Below are positions 23,539 to 35,253 of a DNA stretch of 64,000 nucleotides, piece after piece. The notes under the pieces were generated by a model. The model ran no database searches. It had not been told where the DNA came from and was given only the letters and a program-made list of their open reading frames with translations. Source of the DNA: Dipteronia dyeriana (lineage: Eukaryota; Streptophyta; Magnoliopsida; Sapindales; Sapindaceae); the NCBI GenBank assembly GCA_032871835.1, contig CM065303.1:59124597-59188596 (forward strand), read 5' to 3'. Made by a program: the position numbers and the translations under genes. The first letter of the stretch is position 1. Every line of letters starts with the position of its first letter.

Positions 23539-23758
23539 AAATCCAGATCATTTTCTCAACTTAGCCACAGAAACTACTCCATTGACTCCTCCTCACAATT
23601 TTCAGGAAAATCAATTACGAGACTCTTTCCCACAAAACCTCCTTCATGGTCAGTACACAGTTGATTATCAGACATGCATGAATAATAATGTTCCAAGCAA
23701 TGAAACCCAATTCACACAAGCCAATTTGGAGCAGTTTTGGTCAAACCCTACAAGCTGA
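23539..23758 (+). pseudogene. Second piece of the split coding exon, to the stop codon
   Basis: After the second CTTTT duplication the frame continues LNPDHFLNLATETTPLTPPH, then an Asn/Gln-rich stretch, and ends QANLEQFWSNPTS-stop at 23758. Joining across the element gives 261 bases with no stop, a C-terminal exon of 86 residues. The Leu/Asn/Pro/Gln-rich tail with an isolated Trp near the end resembles the C-termini of plant transcription factors such as R2R3-MYBs, but I see no DNA-binding domain in the window. The product is therefore not identified. The upstream exons were not found at 8.5-11.7 kb, so this could also be a captured fragment. Confidence 0.55.
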
Positions 23759-23759
23759 T

Positions 23760-24670
23760 TGCTGATGATGTTGATGATTGAGAAATCGGATATTGATCTG
23801 GTCTAAAAAATAATAATTAATATTTAAAAAATTAATGTTTAATATTTTAAATTCTTTCTTTGAAATTTGAATGTAATTTTTATTTAATAATATTTTTTTT
23901 ACTTAGTTTATAATTACTTGGGAATTGGGATGAATTATTATCAAACTTTTATATTTTTTGATTGACCTACCAAACGTGTTTTTAGTTACAGGTTTCAACA
24001 CATACTATTAGACGCGTTTTCAGATTTCAAAACTAAAACCAAAAACATTATTTTCGTTTTCATTTTTCTTTTCGGAAAATAGTCAACGAAAAACACTTAC
24101 AAAACAGCTCCTTAATTTTTCAAAAAATCATATACATCTATGAATAGTCGAACCCCAAGTAGGTCCGGTGTAATCTTAAGTTTTTAATTTTGGTTGCATT
24201 AACATGGTCCATTTTCAAAAGCCCGGTATATGTAAAATGGGCTTTATTGGGCTTTCCATCCCTGAAGTTTACTTCAGCTCTATAAGATGAAGAAGAATAT
24301 TCTATTTCTTCTAATAGAGCAAATATTCCCGAGTTACTATGACAAAATACTTTTCACTTTAAATTAATCTTCTTTTTTTTTTTTTTTGTATATATGGGAT
24401 TAAAGAATATTTCAACTTTATGTTTGATAAAAAAAAAAGAGAAAGAGAATATTTTAACTGGACAAGCGTAATAATTGTTCGTGTGAAATTATAAATAGAG
24501 GATTTATCTAGAGATTTGACCATATATATTGTACCAAAGAAGGGTGCTATTTACGAATCTCTGATAAAAGTAATGCTGGTTGCCTGGGCATCACAACCTC
24601 CCAATCACACGTATACAATCTCAACTCACGTGGTAATTAATGTATCAATCAGTGAGTGGTTATATAAGAT
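23760..24670. other. AT-rich non-coding DNA
   Basis: No gene recognised. Part of it (24000-24110) resembles the foldback sequence at 11140-11500. The frame at 24516-24827 has no recognisable features. Confidence 0.5.
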
Positions 24671-24674
24671 TATA

Positions 24675-24955
24675 AGTAAAGAAGATAAATTATTAATATT
24701 AATTCACCAATTTATTAATATTAATTCATCAATTGACACATCAGCTACCACATTAGTTGTGATTGTGAGTTACATTAATTTATTATGTTTTAGTAATACT
24801 AAACTTAGTTACATTAGTTTATTATGAGTAAAGAAGATAAATTATTAATATTAATTCACCAATTGACACATCAGCTACCTCATCAGCTACAACATTAGTT
24901 TTGATCGTGAGTTACATTAGTTTATTATGTTTTAGTAATACTAAACTTTCTAAAT
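24675..24955. repeat. Tandem duplication of about 130-150 bp
   Basis: AGTAAAGAAGATAAATTATT through TTTTAGTAATACTAAACTT occurs twice in direct orientation. The first copy is about 24676-24800 and the second 24826-24947. There are small internal indels, including a partial extra repeat of ATTAATTCA. Confidence 0.8.
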
Positions 24956-24964
24956 TTGTTCTCA

Positions 24965-25080
24965 AATAACTTCTCATATTATATGATATGGTGAGTTACC
25001 AACATCACATCTTGCACAACAAACTCATAATTTGCAAGATGTTGACAACTCACCGTACCATATAATTTGAGAAGTCTTTT
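24965..25080. repeat. Small foldback MITE
   Basis: ACTTCTCATATTATATGATA...CATCTTGCA is followed after 16 bases by its inverted counterpart TGCAAGATG...ACCATATAATTTGAGAAGT. The arms are about 48 bp with a few mismatches. Non-coding. Confidence 0.75.
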
Positions 25081-25106
25081 AGAAAAAAAATAATTGGAAA
25101 GCCTAA

Positions 25107-26000
25107 TGTTATAGGGATTTTTTGGTAGCATAACATGTGAGTAAAATATCGGATAATTTGGAATATATGGCAGACCACGTTATCATAGAAGAAAAATAAT
25201 CACTAGTGATTGGCGAGCAGTCTAATGAACCGATCGGCCAAGATAGGTCTAAACCTGATCAAAGAGCAAAACCGATCGGGGAAAGAGAACCTAGTTGGGT
25301 TGGGAAACGGTTGGCCAAAAGACACTTAGTCAAGATAGTAACATAAGTTCAACTACGATTCAATTACGAAGAGAAAGAATATTACTCAAACAAAGAATCT
25401 AGGACCACATGCCAATAAGGAAATATTATTATTTCCTTCTACATATCAACGATTTCAGATCAAGCAATAATTCTGCTCTTCTAGAAAATTACACACCAAT
25501 TAGGAAAAAAGTCCTAAACAGACTACTTAACCAGAATCGTGTGAAGATTTAAATTCAATACGCAAGATCTTTGAAACATGAAAGGAGTTAAATACGACTT
25601 CAATAAGTAACAAGTTCTAAATAAACATCACCACATTTCCTTACTTGTATAACAAGAATGATAGTTCTATGCACATATAAATAGACCCATAATCTCATGG
25701 TATTAAAGAGAGGAAAAAATGATATAGGTATTAAGGGATCGATCTATCCATCTATGTGTAAAAAAGCATAACAACAGCAAGAGAGAAGAAGAGATTAAGT
25801 GTGTAATCATTTTATTCGTAGTGGATTTCTTATCGCCATCACCGCTACCGTGGATGTTTACCGCCTTGGGGTTTTTACCACGTAAACATTTGTTATGCTT
25901 GATTTATTCTTTATTTCCTAGCATTCCTTTTTTTTTTTTTTTTTTTTACCCTCAATTTCTTTCACTTACCTTTAGCACTTAGCACACCCCTTTATCGGTT
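25107..26000 (+). mobile_element. Diverged LTR (solo or fragment) of the Tat-like family
   Basis: It starts near TGTTATAGGG and contains GCACATATAAATAGACCCAT (TATA region), then TTTTTACCACGTAAAC. These features occur in the same order in the sense strand of the Tat LTRs at 11.8 and 22.7 kb and in the solo LTR at 61753. The end was not resolved and no target duplication was found. Confidence 0.5.
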
Positions 26001-26496
26001 CTTTTGTTATTTTTTTCTTCATTTCATTATATCATATTAGGGGAAATAAACTTTTCATATATATTAGCAGAAAAAAAGAATTAAAAAAAATGCAGAGTCT
26101 CCCTCCATTTCTTTATACCCTCCGATCTGAATTTGAGTTTTTTAAATACAAGTAAGATAGTATTTGTTTTTTCTATCTGAAATGTTAATAAACTTAAACT
26201 TCTTTTAAAAAAATGTAGGAGGATCTGTCATCAAGGATAATTTTTTTTTTACATTTTTCAAAGTAAAAAAAAAAAACTTGACATAAACAACTATTCGTCT
26301 CCAGTTGAATATCGAAAGAGGCCGATGGCCTCCCCTAACATCAAGGAGGAGGTCGATGATCTCTATCTCCGACAATCTCTTTCATTTTATTTATTTATTT
26401 ATTTATTTATTATTTTGTAAATTGTAAAGATTTTGAGGGTCTTTTTGAAAAAAACTAGGTGAAAAATAGTTAGGATTTTCAGACTTCAAATATAGT

Positions 26497-26796
26497 GCTT
26501 GTTTGATTGGGCTTTCTACTGCCTCAAAAACTCTAAATACCTCTATTTGAGTTTTATAGAGTTGTTTAGTTGGATTTTTAAAATTATCTATTTAAATTCA
26601 GTAGAAGCTATTAGAATTTAAACTTCTACCGGATAAAAGCTCATAGAGAGGAGCTTCTCCAAATAAACCTTTAAAAAAAACATATATCAACCAAACAACT
26701 ATATATATATATATATATATATTCTATGTCTAATAGATCTACCACAAGCAGACATTTTACAAATAGAGATTTTTAAAAAGCTCAACCAAACAAGCT
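26497..26796. mobile_element. Probable MITE
   Basis: GCTTGTTTGATTGGGCTTT at the left is mirrored by inverted GCTTGTTTGGTTGAGCTTTT at the right. The 300-bp AT-rich interior includes a (TA)n run at 26699-26721. The target duplication is unclear. Confidence 0.55.
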
Positions 26797-27171
26797 TTTA
26801 AACTAGGTTTCCAACTTATTGGATTTCAGACATTTTTATTTTTTAACACTATTTCAGACTTAAAATCTAAAAAAAAAATGTCAGTTCAGATGCTTTCAAA
26901 TTTCAGATGGAAAAACAAACACCAGTTAAATCAAAATTTTAATATTGTGTACTTTATAAGAGATCAGAAAATCCTTATAGGCAATGAAAAGAAAATAAAC
27001 ATAGAAAGTATGGTTTAGCTACTATACTGAAATCATTGGATTAGTTTATAGTCATTGGATTCCACTCTTATGAACTACAAAAATCAAAAATTTGAAAAAA
27101 AAAAATTAAAACTAAAAGAAACTAACTTTTTCTCACATAACTACCCAACAACTATAAAGTTCCTCTATAGA

Positions 27172-28489
27172 GGGAATGATTCCAAATAGCACATTTTCAA
27201 AGTTGAGTTGTACAACTAGCACTACTTTAATAAGTGTTGTTTTGTTAGCACCTAAAAGTGTGTGCTGACCAAAACGTCCCTCTTTTTACTTTTACAACTT
27301 TTACAACATTTTCTCTATTGTTCTCTTCTTAGGTGTTCTTTCTCTCTTTCTCTCTCTCTTTCTCTCTCTCTCTCCTCTTTCGTTGTCTAATGAACGAACA
27401 CTTCGACGGAGCTAGTTTGGCGAGAGTTCTCGACCATAGAATAGTGACGATTGAAGGCAATATTTCTGAAAAAAAAGTCTTTTGATAAGGTTTTGTTTTC
27501 AAATTTAATTTTGTTGATTTTGAGATATTAATTTCGTTTTTGTTGATTTGGAGTTTTCAATTTAGTTCTTATTGTGAATTTGTTGTCAATTTGATGTGAA
27601 TGGTGAGTTTGTTGAATCTGAATAGGGGTTTGTTTGAATCTTGAATTGGTGGGTTTGAGTTTGGGTTTGTCGAATCGGAGAAGATAAACAGTAGCTGATG
27701 TTGAGTTTTTTTTTTTTTTTTAAATCCGAGACTTATTTATTCCAATTCTAGACTTCTTTATGAATACCCGGAACTTACTACATTTATTCGAGACTTAATT
27801 TATGAATACCCGAGACTTATTACTCTTATTTGAGACTTAATTTATGAATACCTATTTGCTCCATTTCGAGATTTATTTATGAATACCCGAGACTTATTCA
27901 TGCGTTTTCTAGATTTATTCATGTGTTTTCGAGACTTATTCATGTTTTTTCGATACTTAATTTATTTTACGTCTTCTTCTTCATCACGGTAGAGGTCTGT
28001 TCGATCTCCATCAATGGTGAAAGCGACGAGCCGACTACGGTGCCTATCGACTCCGGAGATAGTCGGATCTGAAAGATCGGACGACGCCGAGTTCGTTTGT
28101 GCCATCAGTTTCATCAGATTCGTAATGGATCGTCACAGATCTAACGATGAAGGATCGACGACGGTTCGGGTTTGACTTCGTTTCTCTCTCCACACATCTC
28201 GAAACTGAAAAAAAAAATAGTACGGTTACAACGATTGGCATTGGATGAATGTTTTTCCAATGGTTTTGTCCGTCAACTCACCAGTTGGCGGCGACAACTC
28301 CATTGATGGAGCTTGGAGCTCCATCAATGGTGGTTTCTGAATTAAAAAAAAAGACTGATAAGAGAAAAGATAGATGAGCGGGTGTATTTTTGTCCAAATC
28401 CCATCTTTGGTGCTATTTAAACTAGAGTTATTAAAGTGGTGTTAATTGCACAATCTACTCCTAAAAAGTGCTATATAACTTTTCAACCC
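27172..28489. mobile_element. Non-autonomous MULE-like TIR element
   Basis: The left (GGGAATGATTCCAAATAGCAC..., CACTACTTTAATAA) and inverted right (GGGTTGAAAAGTTATATAGCAC..., CACCACTTTAATAA) ends match over about 110 bp. The interior has (CT)n at 27337-27378, a degenerate array of CGAGACTTATTTATGAATAC units (27725-27960), and a GC-richer part at 27980-28330 that might be captured genic sequence. No transposase. The 9-bp duplication expected for MULEs was not convincing. Confidence 0.6.
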
Positions 28490-29868
28490 TTACTATATAA
28501 TAGCCAAATCCTAGAAAGTAACTTCAAACTTATTTTTGAATAAAGAACTATTTCTAGATACATGAGTTCCTTCTTGATTTCAAATAAACACTTTGTGTGT
28601 GGATGTGGGTTTTTATTAGAATTCATTATGAAGAATATTTTTTAGGTAAATCATATTGTAATCCTCGTAGTTTGCCTTAATCTGTATTTAGTCCACGGTT
28701 TTTTGAAATTGTAACTTTTAGTCATTCTGTGACAGAATCCGTTAAAAGTACATATTATGACATGTCAGGTGTGTAAAATGACTACAATACCCCTGATGTA
28801 TTCTGATGCTACTAAAAAGACCATTTTACCCTTAATTTAATATATTAAGAAAACAAAAATTAAAAAAATTAAAAACAAAAAAAAAGATGGAAATCTAGAA
28901 AAAAATCTAGGAAAAAAGTTGATTAAAAAATTCTAATTTTTTCTTAAATATTAACAAAAGAAAACAAAACTAATTTTTTTTAAAAACAACATCAGAATCC
29001 ACTCAGTTCAATCAATCCAAACCCAAATGAAAAAATTTGAAAAATAAGAACAAAACCACCATCAACATCAGATTCCAGTTAGATTTAGTACCAAATTTAA
29101 AATTGAAAAATTAAAAACACATATCAGATTTAATTCAAGCCAACCCCAAATGAAACCTAGCCAAATCTTCATCATCATCATGATGAAACCCAAAAACCCA
29201 AAAACCCAAGAACAGACACCTCACCAGAAAAAAAACGAATACATCCAATTCCCAACCTTCAACTTCATTCAACAATAGATTCTAAGTAGTTAAAAAAATA
29301 AATTCAAACTAATTAAAACCAAAATCAAAGTAACCATCAACTATTTTTTTTAAGAAAATCAAATTGAAAGTAAAAAAAAAAACTCAACCAACAATTCTAG
29401 CAACCAAGGAGGTCAACTCTCTCATCACCGGCGATCACCTCAAATTCATCACAATCACCACTACCCCATGAAGAAAGAGATGTGAAGAAGAAGAAAGGGA
29501 AGAGAAAGAGATGGGACTCGGCGGCGAGATGAGATTGAGCGGCGTGAAATAAGAGATCGAGCGCTAATCTCGACTCGGAGGAGACCGAGAGAGACATGGT
29601 GGAGAAGATTATTGAATGGGTGGAGATGATGGTGGGGAAGATGATTGAAGAAATCAAAGAAAAAAAAAAGAGGGAGAGGTCGATTGATGGTCAGAGAGAT
29701 TGGAGATGGGTGGAGATCGGTGGTGAGTGAGGTGTGAGAGAGTTTTTTTTTGTAAGGAAGAGAGAGATGGGTGTGAGAGAGATTTTTTTAGAATGAATGG
29801 ATTTTGATCTGGTGTTGAAGTTGGGGATGGATTTCGATATGTGATTGAAATTTCCTAGAAAGTGTATG

Positions 29869-31315
29869 TCTATAACCTAGGGGGTGAATAGGTTTTAATC
29901 TGATTGATTACCAATTTTGCGTATTAATCAATATTATCAAATCTACCTCATTCTATTAAGTGTTCAAATAAAAGATAATAAACATAAAGTAATAACAACA
30001 CGCAATATATACGTGGAAACCCTCCAAATGGAAAAACCCACGGGCTGTTCAGTGCGCCACACTTGATCCTCAAAATCCATTATTGAATGAAAGTTTACAA
30101 TCTAGGTTGACCTCCTGTCTAACCCTCCAGTTACTAACCTTTTCATTCTACCCAGAAGGCTTTAATAGTGATTTTGGATCATCAACCTTGTGCACTAATC
30201 ACATAACCATAAGCTTAATCAACAATGAAGAGATAATTGCAACCTAAGTGAATATGTATGAATATTCTATATGCAAAAATGCTAGGTCAAGACATTTATG
30301 TTTATCTAGGATTAAATATGACAATTAAAGCAATTCCTAGATATCAATGTTCTAAATGCAAAGGCAAGAAGAATTAACTAGAAGGGTAAAACCGTCCTAA
30401 ATTCTAGCTATCACTAATCAATACTCTCAACCAACAAATAATACCACAAGCATGTCATAAAAGCTATTAAACATACAAACATGCATTTAATTTGCAATAA
30501 AGACTAAAACCTAGGTATACATGTCTTAGTAATGAAACCATAAAGTCTAGAGCATGTAGAAATTACCTAGTCAAGAAGAAGATGATGCTCCATGCTTAGA
30601 TGATCCTAGAATGAAACTAGATGACCATGAGATGAGGTTAGGTTGAGTAAAAATGAGTGTTTGGGAGTCTTTCTCTCTCTAGAAAAGCTAGGTTGCTCAA
30701 AAATGGCTTATTGGACTCCTTAAACCAAAGAGAAGAGAAAAGAACATATATATATGGTGCCCTACACAAAATGACGTCATTTTGGACGAAAGGCAGTCAA
30801 ATCCCGTCAGGACCATTGACTAGACCGCGGTACAGGTAAGTGTCCAGACCACGGCACAAAGAGCAGTGCATCACCTGGACAACACCACTCTATAGACCGT
30901 TGTGCATGCAAGTGCACAGACCGCGGTCTGGACAACATGCAACGCCTTGGAAACTCTTCTTGGTAGACCGCGGTGCATGCAACAAGCACATGACGCGGTA
31001 GCCACAGCGTGCAGCCTCTGGTAAACACAGTTGTGCAGACCGCAGCGTAGGCAATGCATAGAAAGCGGTTTGAACCGCGGACCAGAGGAAAAATCCTCTT
31101 TTTAAGGCACAAAAGATGCATCCAACACCCAAGCAAGAATTAAGACACGCAAGGCACACAATAGGGCAAATAAGCATGTAAGATAATCAAAAGAAAATGC
31201 ATGAGTGTGTGTGTGCACTAATACCTCTTCAATGAAAGTTAAGCAAGTGATTTTACATTTGATGCTTGAGCTTGGTTACGAACAATGATGCCCTAAATTA
31301 CCCTTACATATTGAT
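29869..31315 (-). mobile_element. Solo LTR, SIRE-like Copia type, nested in the MULE
   Basis: The left edge has CCTAGGGGGTGAATAGGTTT, a sequence typical of plant SIRE-type LTR edges. Read on the minus strand there is a GC-rich ACCGCGGT array (30815-31080), then a TATA run (TATATATATG, about 30745), then GGGTTTCCACGTATATATTG. This U3-to-R order puts the sense on the minus strand. Internal retroelement sequence is absent. The exact ends and the target duplication were not resolved. Confidence 0.6.
30815..31080. repeat. GC-rich ACCGCGGT motif array in the solo LTR
   Basis: AGACCGCGGT and variants occur about every 30-50 bases, often followed by GCATGCA or GTCTGGACAAC. The array is far more GC-rich than its surroundings and lies upstream of the LTR's own TATA region. 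Similar arrays occur at 48960-49170 and 53740-53950 and in the LTRs at 55490-55690 and 57410-57600. Confidence 0.8.
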
Positions 31316-31849
31316 CCCCAAATGTGGTTGTTAACGAAATAAGCCAATCAAACACCGATGAACTTACAGGGATGATTATGGGTTTGGTTGAATGGTGGTG
31401 GCGGTAGGTTTGGTTGATCGATGGATGTAATTAGAGAGAAAGAATATTAGTTGTGTGTTTTTTAATTTTAATTTTAATTATTTAATTTTAAAAATTTATA
31501 ATAACCTTTTAAAATTAATTAATTTAATTTAATAATATTTATTTGTTTTTAAAATTAATTTGTATATTACTATTATACCATTTGATTAAATAAGCTTCTA
31601 GAACATCAAATGATGTTTTACCTTATGACCCTCGTTGACTTGACGGAACCCTAACAGAATTGGACGGTAAAGACTCAAATCCGTATTGTCAGAGAAATGA
31701 TGGATTAAAAGTTATAATTCTAAAAAATTGTGGATTAAATGTAGATTAAGACAAACTACAGGGATTAAAATACGATTTACCCATATTTTTTATAAGGAAA
31801 TCAAAACAAACGCAAGGAACATAGTAAACAGAGAAATCACCCAGAACAT

Positions 31850-32900
31850 ACCTCTACACACACGGAGGATACATCTCCATCCAAAAATGGTCCTCTGATA
31901 AATTCAGAGCCAACTTGGAAAGGGCATAGGCAACATAATTTGCCTTTCTTGAAACATAACCTACTAAGCCAATCGCTCTACAATGAATACGGGTAACAAT
32001 ATCATCAACCACCAACCCAATATCAGCAGAGGTTGAGGTCCCTAAGTTCACCAAATTCACCATACCAAGCGCGTTTGACTCCACCAGCAGGGACCAAATT
32101 TGTGTCGACAGCAAAATCAATTCCTCTTAGAACAACCACAGCCTCAGCTACTTGCGGGGAATAACATGCCTCAATACGTTGAAAGCTAGAAGCCATCACG
32201 AATCCCTTATGATCCCTAATAACCATAGCCACACCAATACCCTGTCTATCCACATCCACAGCAGCATCTGTATTTTATAGACACCTGCAGATGGAGGTTT
32301 CCAACAAATCATATCAGGCGCAGCCAAAGGGCTCTTGCTCACACAAACCATTGAATTTGCTGCCAAGTAATCTGTTACAAAACCATTGCACCAAGTTACC
32401 ACATCATTCCGACTTGAATCCCTCATACCATGAAGTTTTTGATTCCCAGTGAACCAATTTCACTACAAAACATCAATAAGAAGAGCACTTTCATTGGTAT
32501 TCAACCTACTTAGATAAGAAAATAAGAAACTTTTGAAGTCCACACCATCGTCACATCTTAGTCTTATTAGCTTACCAAAACCTTTCTGCACAGACTTCAG
32601 ACCCTTACAACTCCACAAAGCATGCACTGTAGTCCTATAACCACTATTACAAATCGGACAAATTCCTATCGGAACAATTCTTCTTTTTTCAAGACTTCCA
32701 AAAGTTGGAATCCAATTTGTACATGCCCTCCAAATAAAGATCCTGATCGTAGAAGGTAAGTCAATACTCCATAATTTTCTCCGGCATAAACCTGAACCAA
32801 GATTACCTGAATAATTGTCTATTGGGATATACCGAGATCAAACACTAAGAAGACAACTTGGATGCCTCGTGTCTATTTCCATAATTACAAGAAGCAGGGT
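31850..32900 (-). pseudogene. 3' part of a LINE-type element: RNase H domain and upstream zf-RVT region
   Basis: Frames at 32196-32426, 32023-32259 and 31854-32120 give WKPPSAGVYKI, then GIGVAMVIRDHKGFVMASS, AEAVVVLRGIDFA and LLVESNALGMVNLVN, then GYVSRKANYVAYALSKLAL. This is the RNase H fold (PF13456, RVT_3) attached to plant LINE-type RTs. VESN has Asn where the catalytic Asp is usual, and AYALSK has Tyr where His is usual. Upstream (32430-32900) a stop-ridden frame resembles the zf-RVT region. Frameshifts separate all pieces and no RT domain remains. A 5'-truncated, dead copy. Confidence 0.75.
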
Positions 32901-32929
32901 CAAATACTAGGAGGGGTCTCCCCACACCT

Positions 32930-33716
32930 ATTGTGGTTTTATAAGAAACAGCAAGACAACATTTACAAAATACTTTGTAGAGTTATTATTGATTTGTACG
33001 CTTTTTTAAGTAATTTTAGTAGATGGTAATATTAAAAATTTCAAAATGTGGGGATAGACGGTTGCCAATAACACCCTACTCTGTACGAAATAGACAACTA
33101 GACAAAGATTGATCTCAACTCTTTTGAATTTTAAAAGATATTAGACTTATGAAAGACTTTTATAGACTTTTATTGAAATTTCCAGATATTCGTTGACTTT
33201 TAAATATAATATATACTTTATTTTATTACAATTATATATATTTCTCATATCAATAAAAGTATTTTTTTTAAAGAATAAAAAACAAAATCAACGTTAATTA
33301 AACTTGATAAAAACATTCATATATATATGATTTTAAAAATTTTATTTGTCTTTTTAAATATATTTTACATCATAAAGACAATTAAGCACCTATTTTTTTA
33401 TAAAGTAGTCAAAAAATGATTGTTTTTTATAATTAATCAAAATATTATAAATTTTCTTTTAAAATAAATGTATCAAGCCAACAATAATATTAATGTTTAC
33501 ATGTCTCTACGAAAGTTTAACAATAACTATAAAATATCTACACAAAATTAATTTGAGGTACTAACATAAAAATCACATCTATTTGTTCAACCGGACTCAT
33601 GCCTAAAAGTGGATAGTTTGATATTAAACAAGACCGATGGAGAGTTGTTTTATATTATTTTTTTAGTTTAATTTTTTTGTTATATATTGTTAATATTTGT
33701 ATGCTTTTTTTTATGA
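32930..33716. other. AT-rich non-coding DNA
   Basis: No gene or paired repeat recognised. Confidence 0.5.
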
Positions 33717-34009
33717 TAATGTTTAGGGATTTTAGTAAAAATGCCCCATCTGAGGGCCTCTATTGCAAATATACCCTATGTAGGCACAAAGTTGTAAAAA
33801 TACCCCAAACTTCCAAAAATATCCCAACTTAAATTATAAACACCATATTTATTATAATTATTACTTTTAACCAACCAATTATAAAAAGGAAAAGAAAAGA
33901 AGTAAACTAAACATTGTTTATATTGTTTACATTGAGGTCTTGTAAAAAAAAAATCCATTTGGAGGCATTATAGTGTTGATAAGGTGAGTTTTTTTTTGGG
34001 CTACATGAA

Positions 34010-34120
34010 ATTGGTCTTCGGATCAATGGTGACCCGATCGGGTCACTCCTGACCCGAAGATCAATTTTAATGGCTTCGGGTAGGGGGCAACCCGAAGCCA
34101 TTAAAATTGGTCTTCGGATC
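34010..34120. repeat. Hairpin cluster inside the MULE
   Basis: GTGACCCGATCGGGTCAC (34029-34046) is a perfect 18-bp palindrome. It is followed by a 19-bp perfect stem around an 8-base loop (34063-34108, stem TTAATGGCTTCGGGT). The whole is bracketed by direct repeats of TTGGTCTTCGGATCA. Confidence 0.95.
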
Positions 34121-34821
34121 ATGTGTGATATTATATAATCAGCATTAGCTCTTAAAATCACTTTACAGGAAATAAAACAATATGCATATCTCAGATACTC
34201 ATATACTCAGATACTCATATACTCAGCCTCCACATCTAATCTAACACAATGACGAAATTCCTCCTTCCAGAAATAGTCACCATTCATCCTACAATGTTAA
34301 AGAAAATTTAATTAGCATAATTGAGTTTTCTTTGATTGGAGCTATTCAAACAAAAAGCTACAAAGAAATAATCAATCTACAGCAATTGCAATCAATCAAA
34401 TCCGATTGAACAAATAATCAATCTCCCAACTGAACAAATGGCGTGACAGTAGAGAAACAAAATAACACAACAATTTGCAAATCAGGTTCAACGACAATCA
34501 AAATAAAGATAGGTTAAAAACTAATTTTCTGCAAATGGTTCATCATTGTTGACTCACAGACAAGTTGAAAACTAATTAAAATGAAGATAAAGTGTTAGCT
34601 CCAGTAATTTACCTTCGAATTTCAACTGATTTGTTGGGTATTTGGGTTTAAGTCTCAACTGAGAGACCTTTACGCTTCTTCGGTTGACCGGCAACGAGTG
34701 GTGAATGGCGACGACGACGAGTGAACACCGACGAGTGAAGACCGACGAATGGAGACGATGAATGGAGCTTCAGTTATATAACGAGCTTTGCGCTTCGATT
34801 TGGCGAGTGGTGACGACCAGC

Positions 34822-35045
34822 GGGATGGTGACAGATGATGAAGGAAGTGGCGGGATGCCCACGCCTCCTCGTTTCGTGAAGGCCGCATTGACGAGCCGGA
34901 TTAACGGCGGCGGAGAGATGGTGAGGGTGACGATCGAAGCAGCAGGATGGTGAGGGATGATGAATGAAGCCGCCAGATGCCCACGCCACGCGTCCTCGGT
35001 TCGTGAAGGTCGACGTCGATGACCCGGATTACCGGCGAAGAGCAG
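34822..35045. repeat. Imperfect direct duplication of about 100-120 bp, GC-rich
   Basis: GGATGGTGACAGATGATGAA...GCCCACGCC...CGTTTCGTGAAGG...CCGGATTAACGGCG is repeated about 120 bases later with changes and small indels. Short frames on both strands span it, but none is recognisable as a protein. Confidence 0.75.
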
Positions 35046-35253
35046 TTTCACGACAATGATGGACGAATTGGGGGATCGGGTCAATCGGGATGCCTGGTAG
35101 GGAGGGTTAGGGAAATTGGGACAAATTGGGGGTATTTCTCATTAAGGGTAATTTCATCTTTTAGGGGCATTTTTGCAACTTTATGCCTATATAGGGTATA
35201 TTTGCAATAGAGGTTCTCAGATGGGGCATTTTTACTAAAATCCCTAATGCTTA

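Larger units (their letters stand above)
28644..31782. mobile_element. Non-autonomous MULE with 9-bp target duplication, hosting a solo LTR
   Basis: The ends AGGTAAATCATATTGTAATCC and, inverted, GGGTAAATCGTATTTTAATCC extend into TIRs of about 100 bp. They are flanked by identical ATATTTTTT at 28635-28643 and 31783-31791. A 9-bp duplication with long TIRs defines a MULE. No transposase is visible; a minus-strand frame at 29397-29657 is unrecognised. About 1.45 kb of its length is a nested LTR (about 29869-31315). Confidence 0.88.
33726..35244. mobile_element. Non-autonomous MULE with 85-bp near-perfect TIRs
   Basis: GGGATTTTAGTAAAAATGCC, continuing for about 85 bp, is repeated inverted at the right end with few differences. 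The 9-bp flanks are TAATGTTTA (33717-33725) and TAATGCTTA (35245-35253). The interior (1.3 kb) holds a cluster of hairpins at 34010-34120 and a GC-rich internal duplication. No transposase. The high TIR identity suggests a fairly recent insertion. Confidence 0.9.

Noticed and set aside
30807..31177. Cys-rich minus-strand frames
   Set aside because: Stop-free only because of the GC-rich ACCGCGGT array in the LTR; no family pattern is visible.
34770..35084. Protein genes in the GC-rich part of the MULE
   Set aside because: Frames overlap on both strands, contain no recognised domain, and follow the internal duplication.
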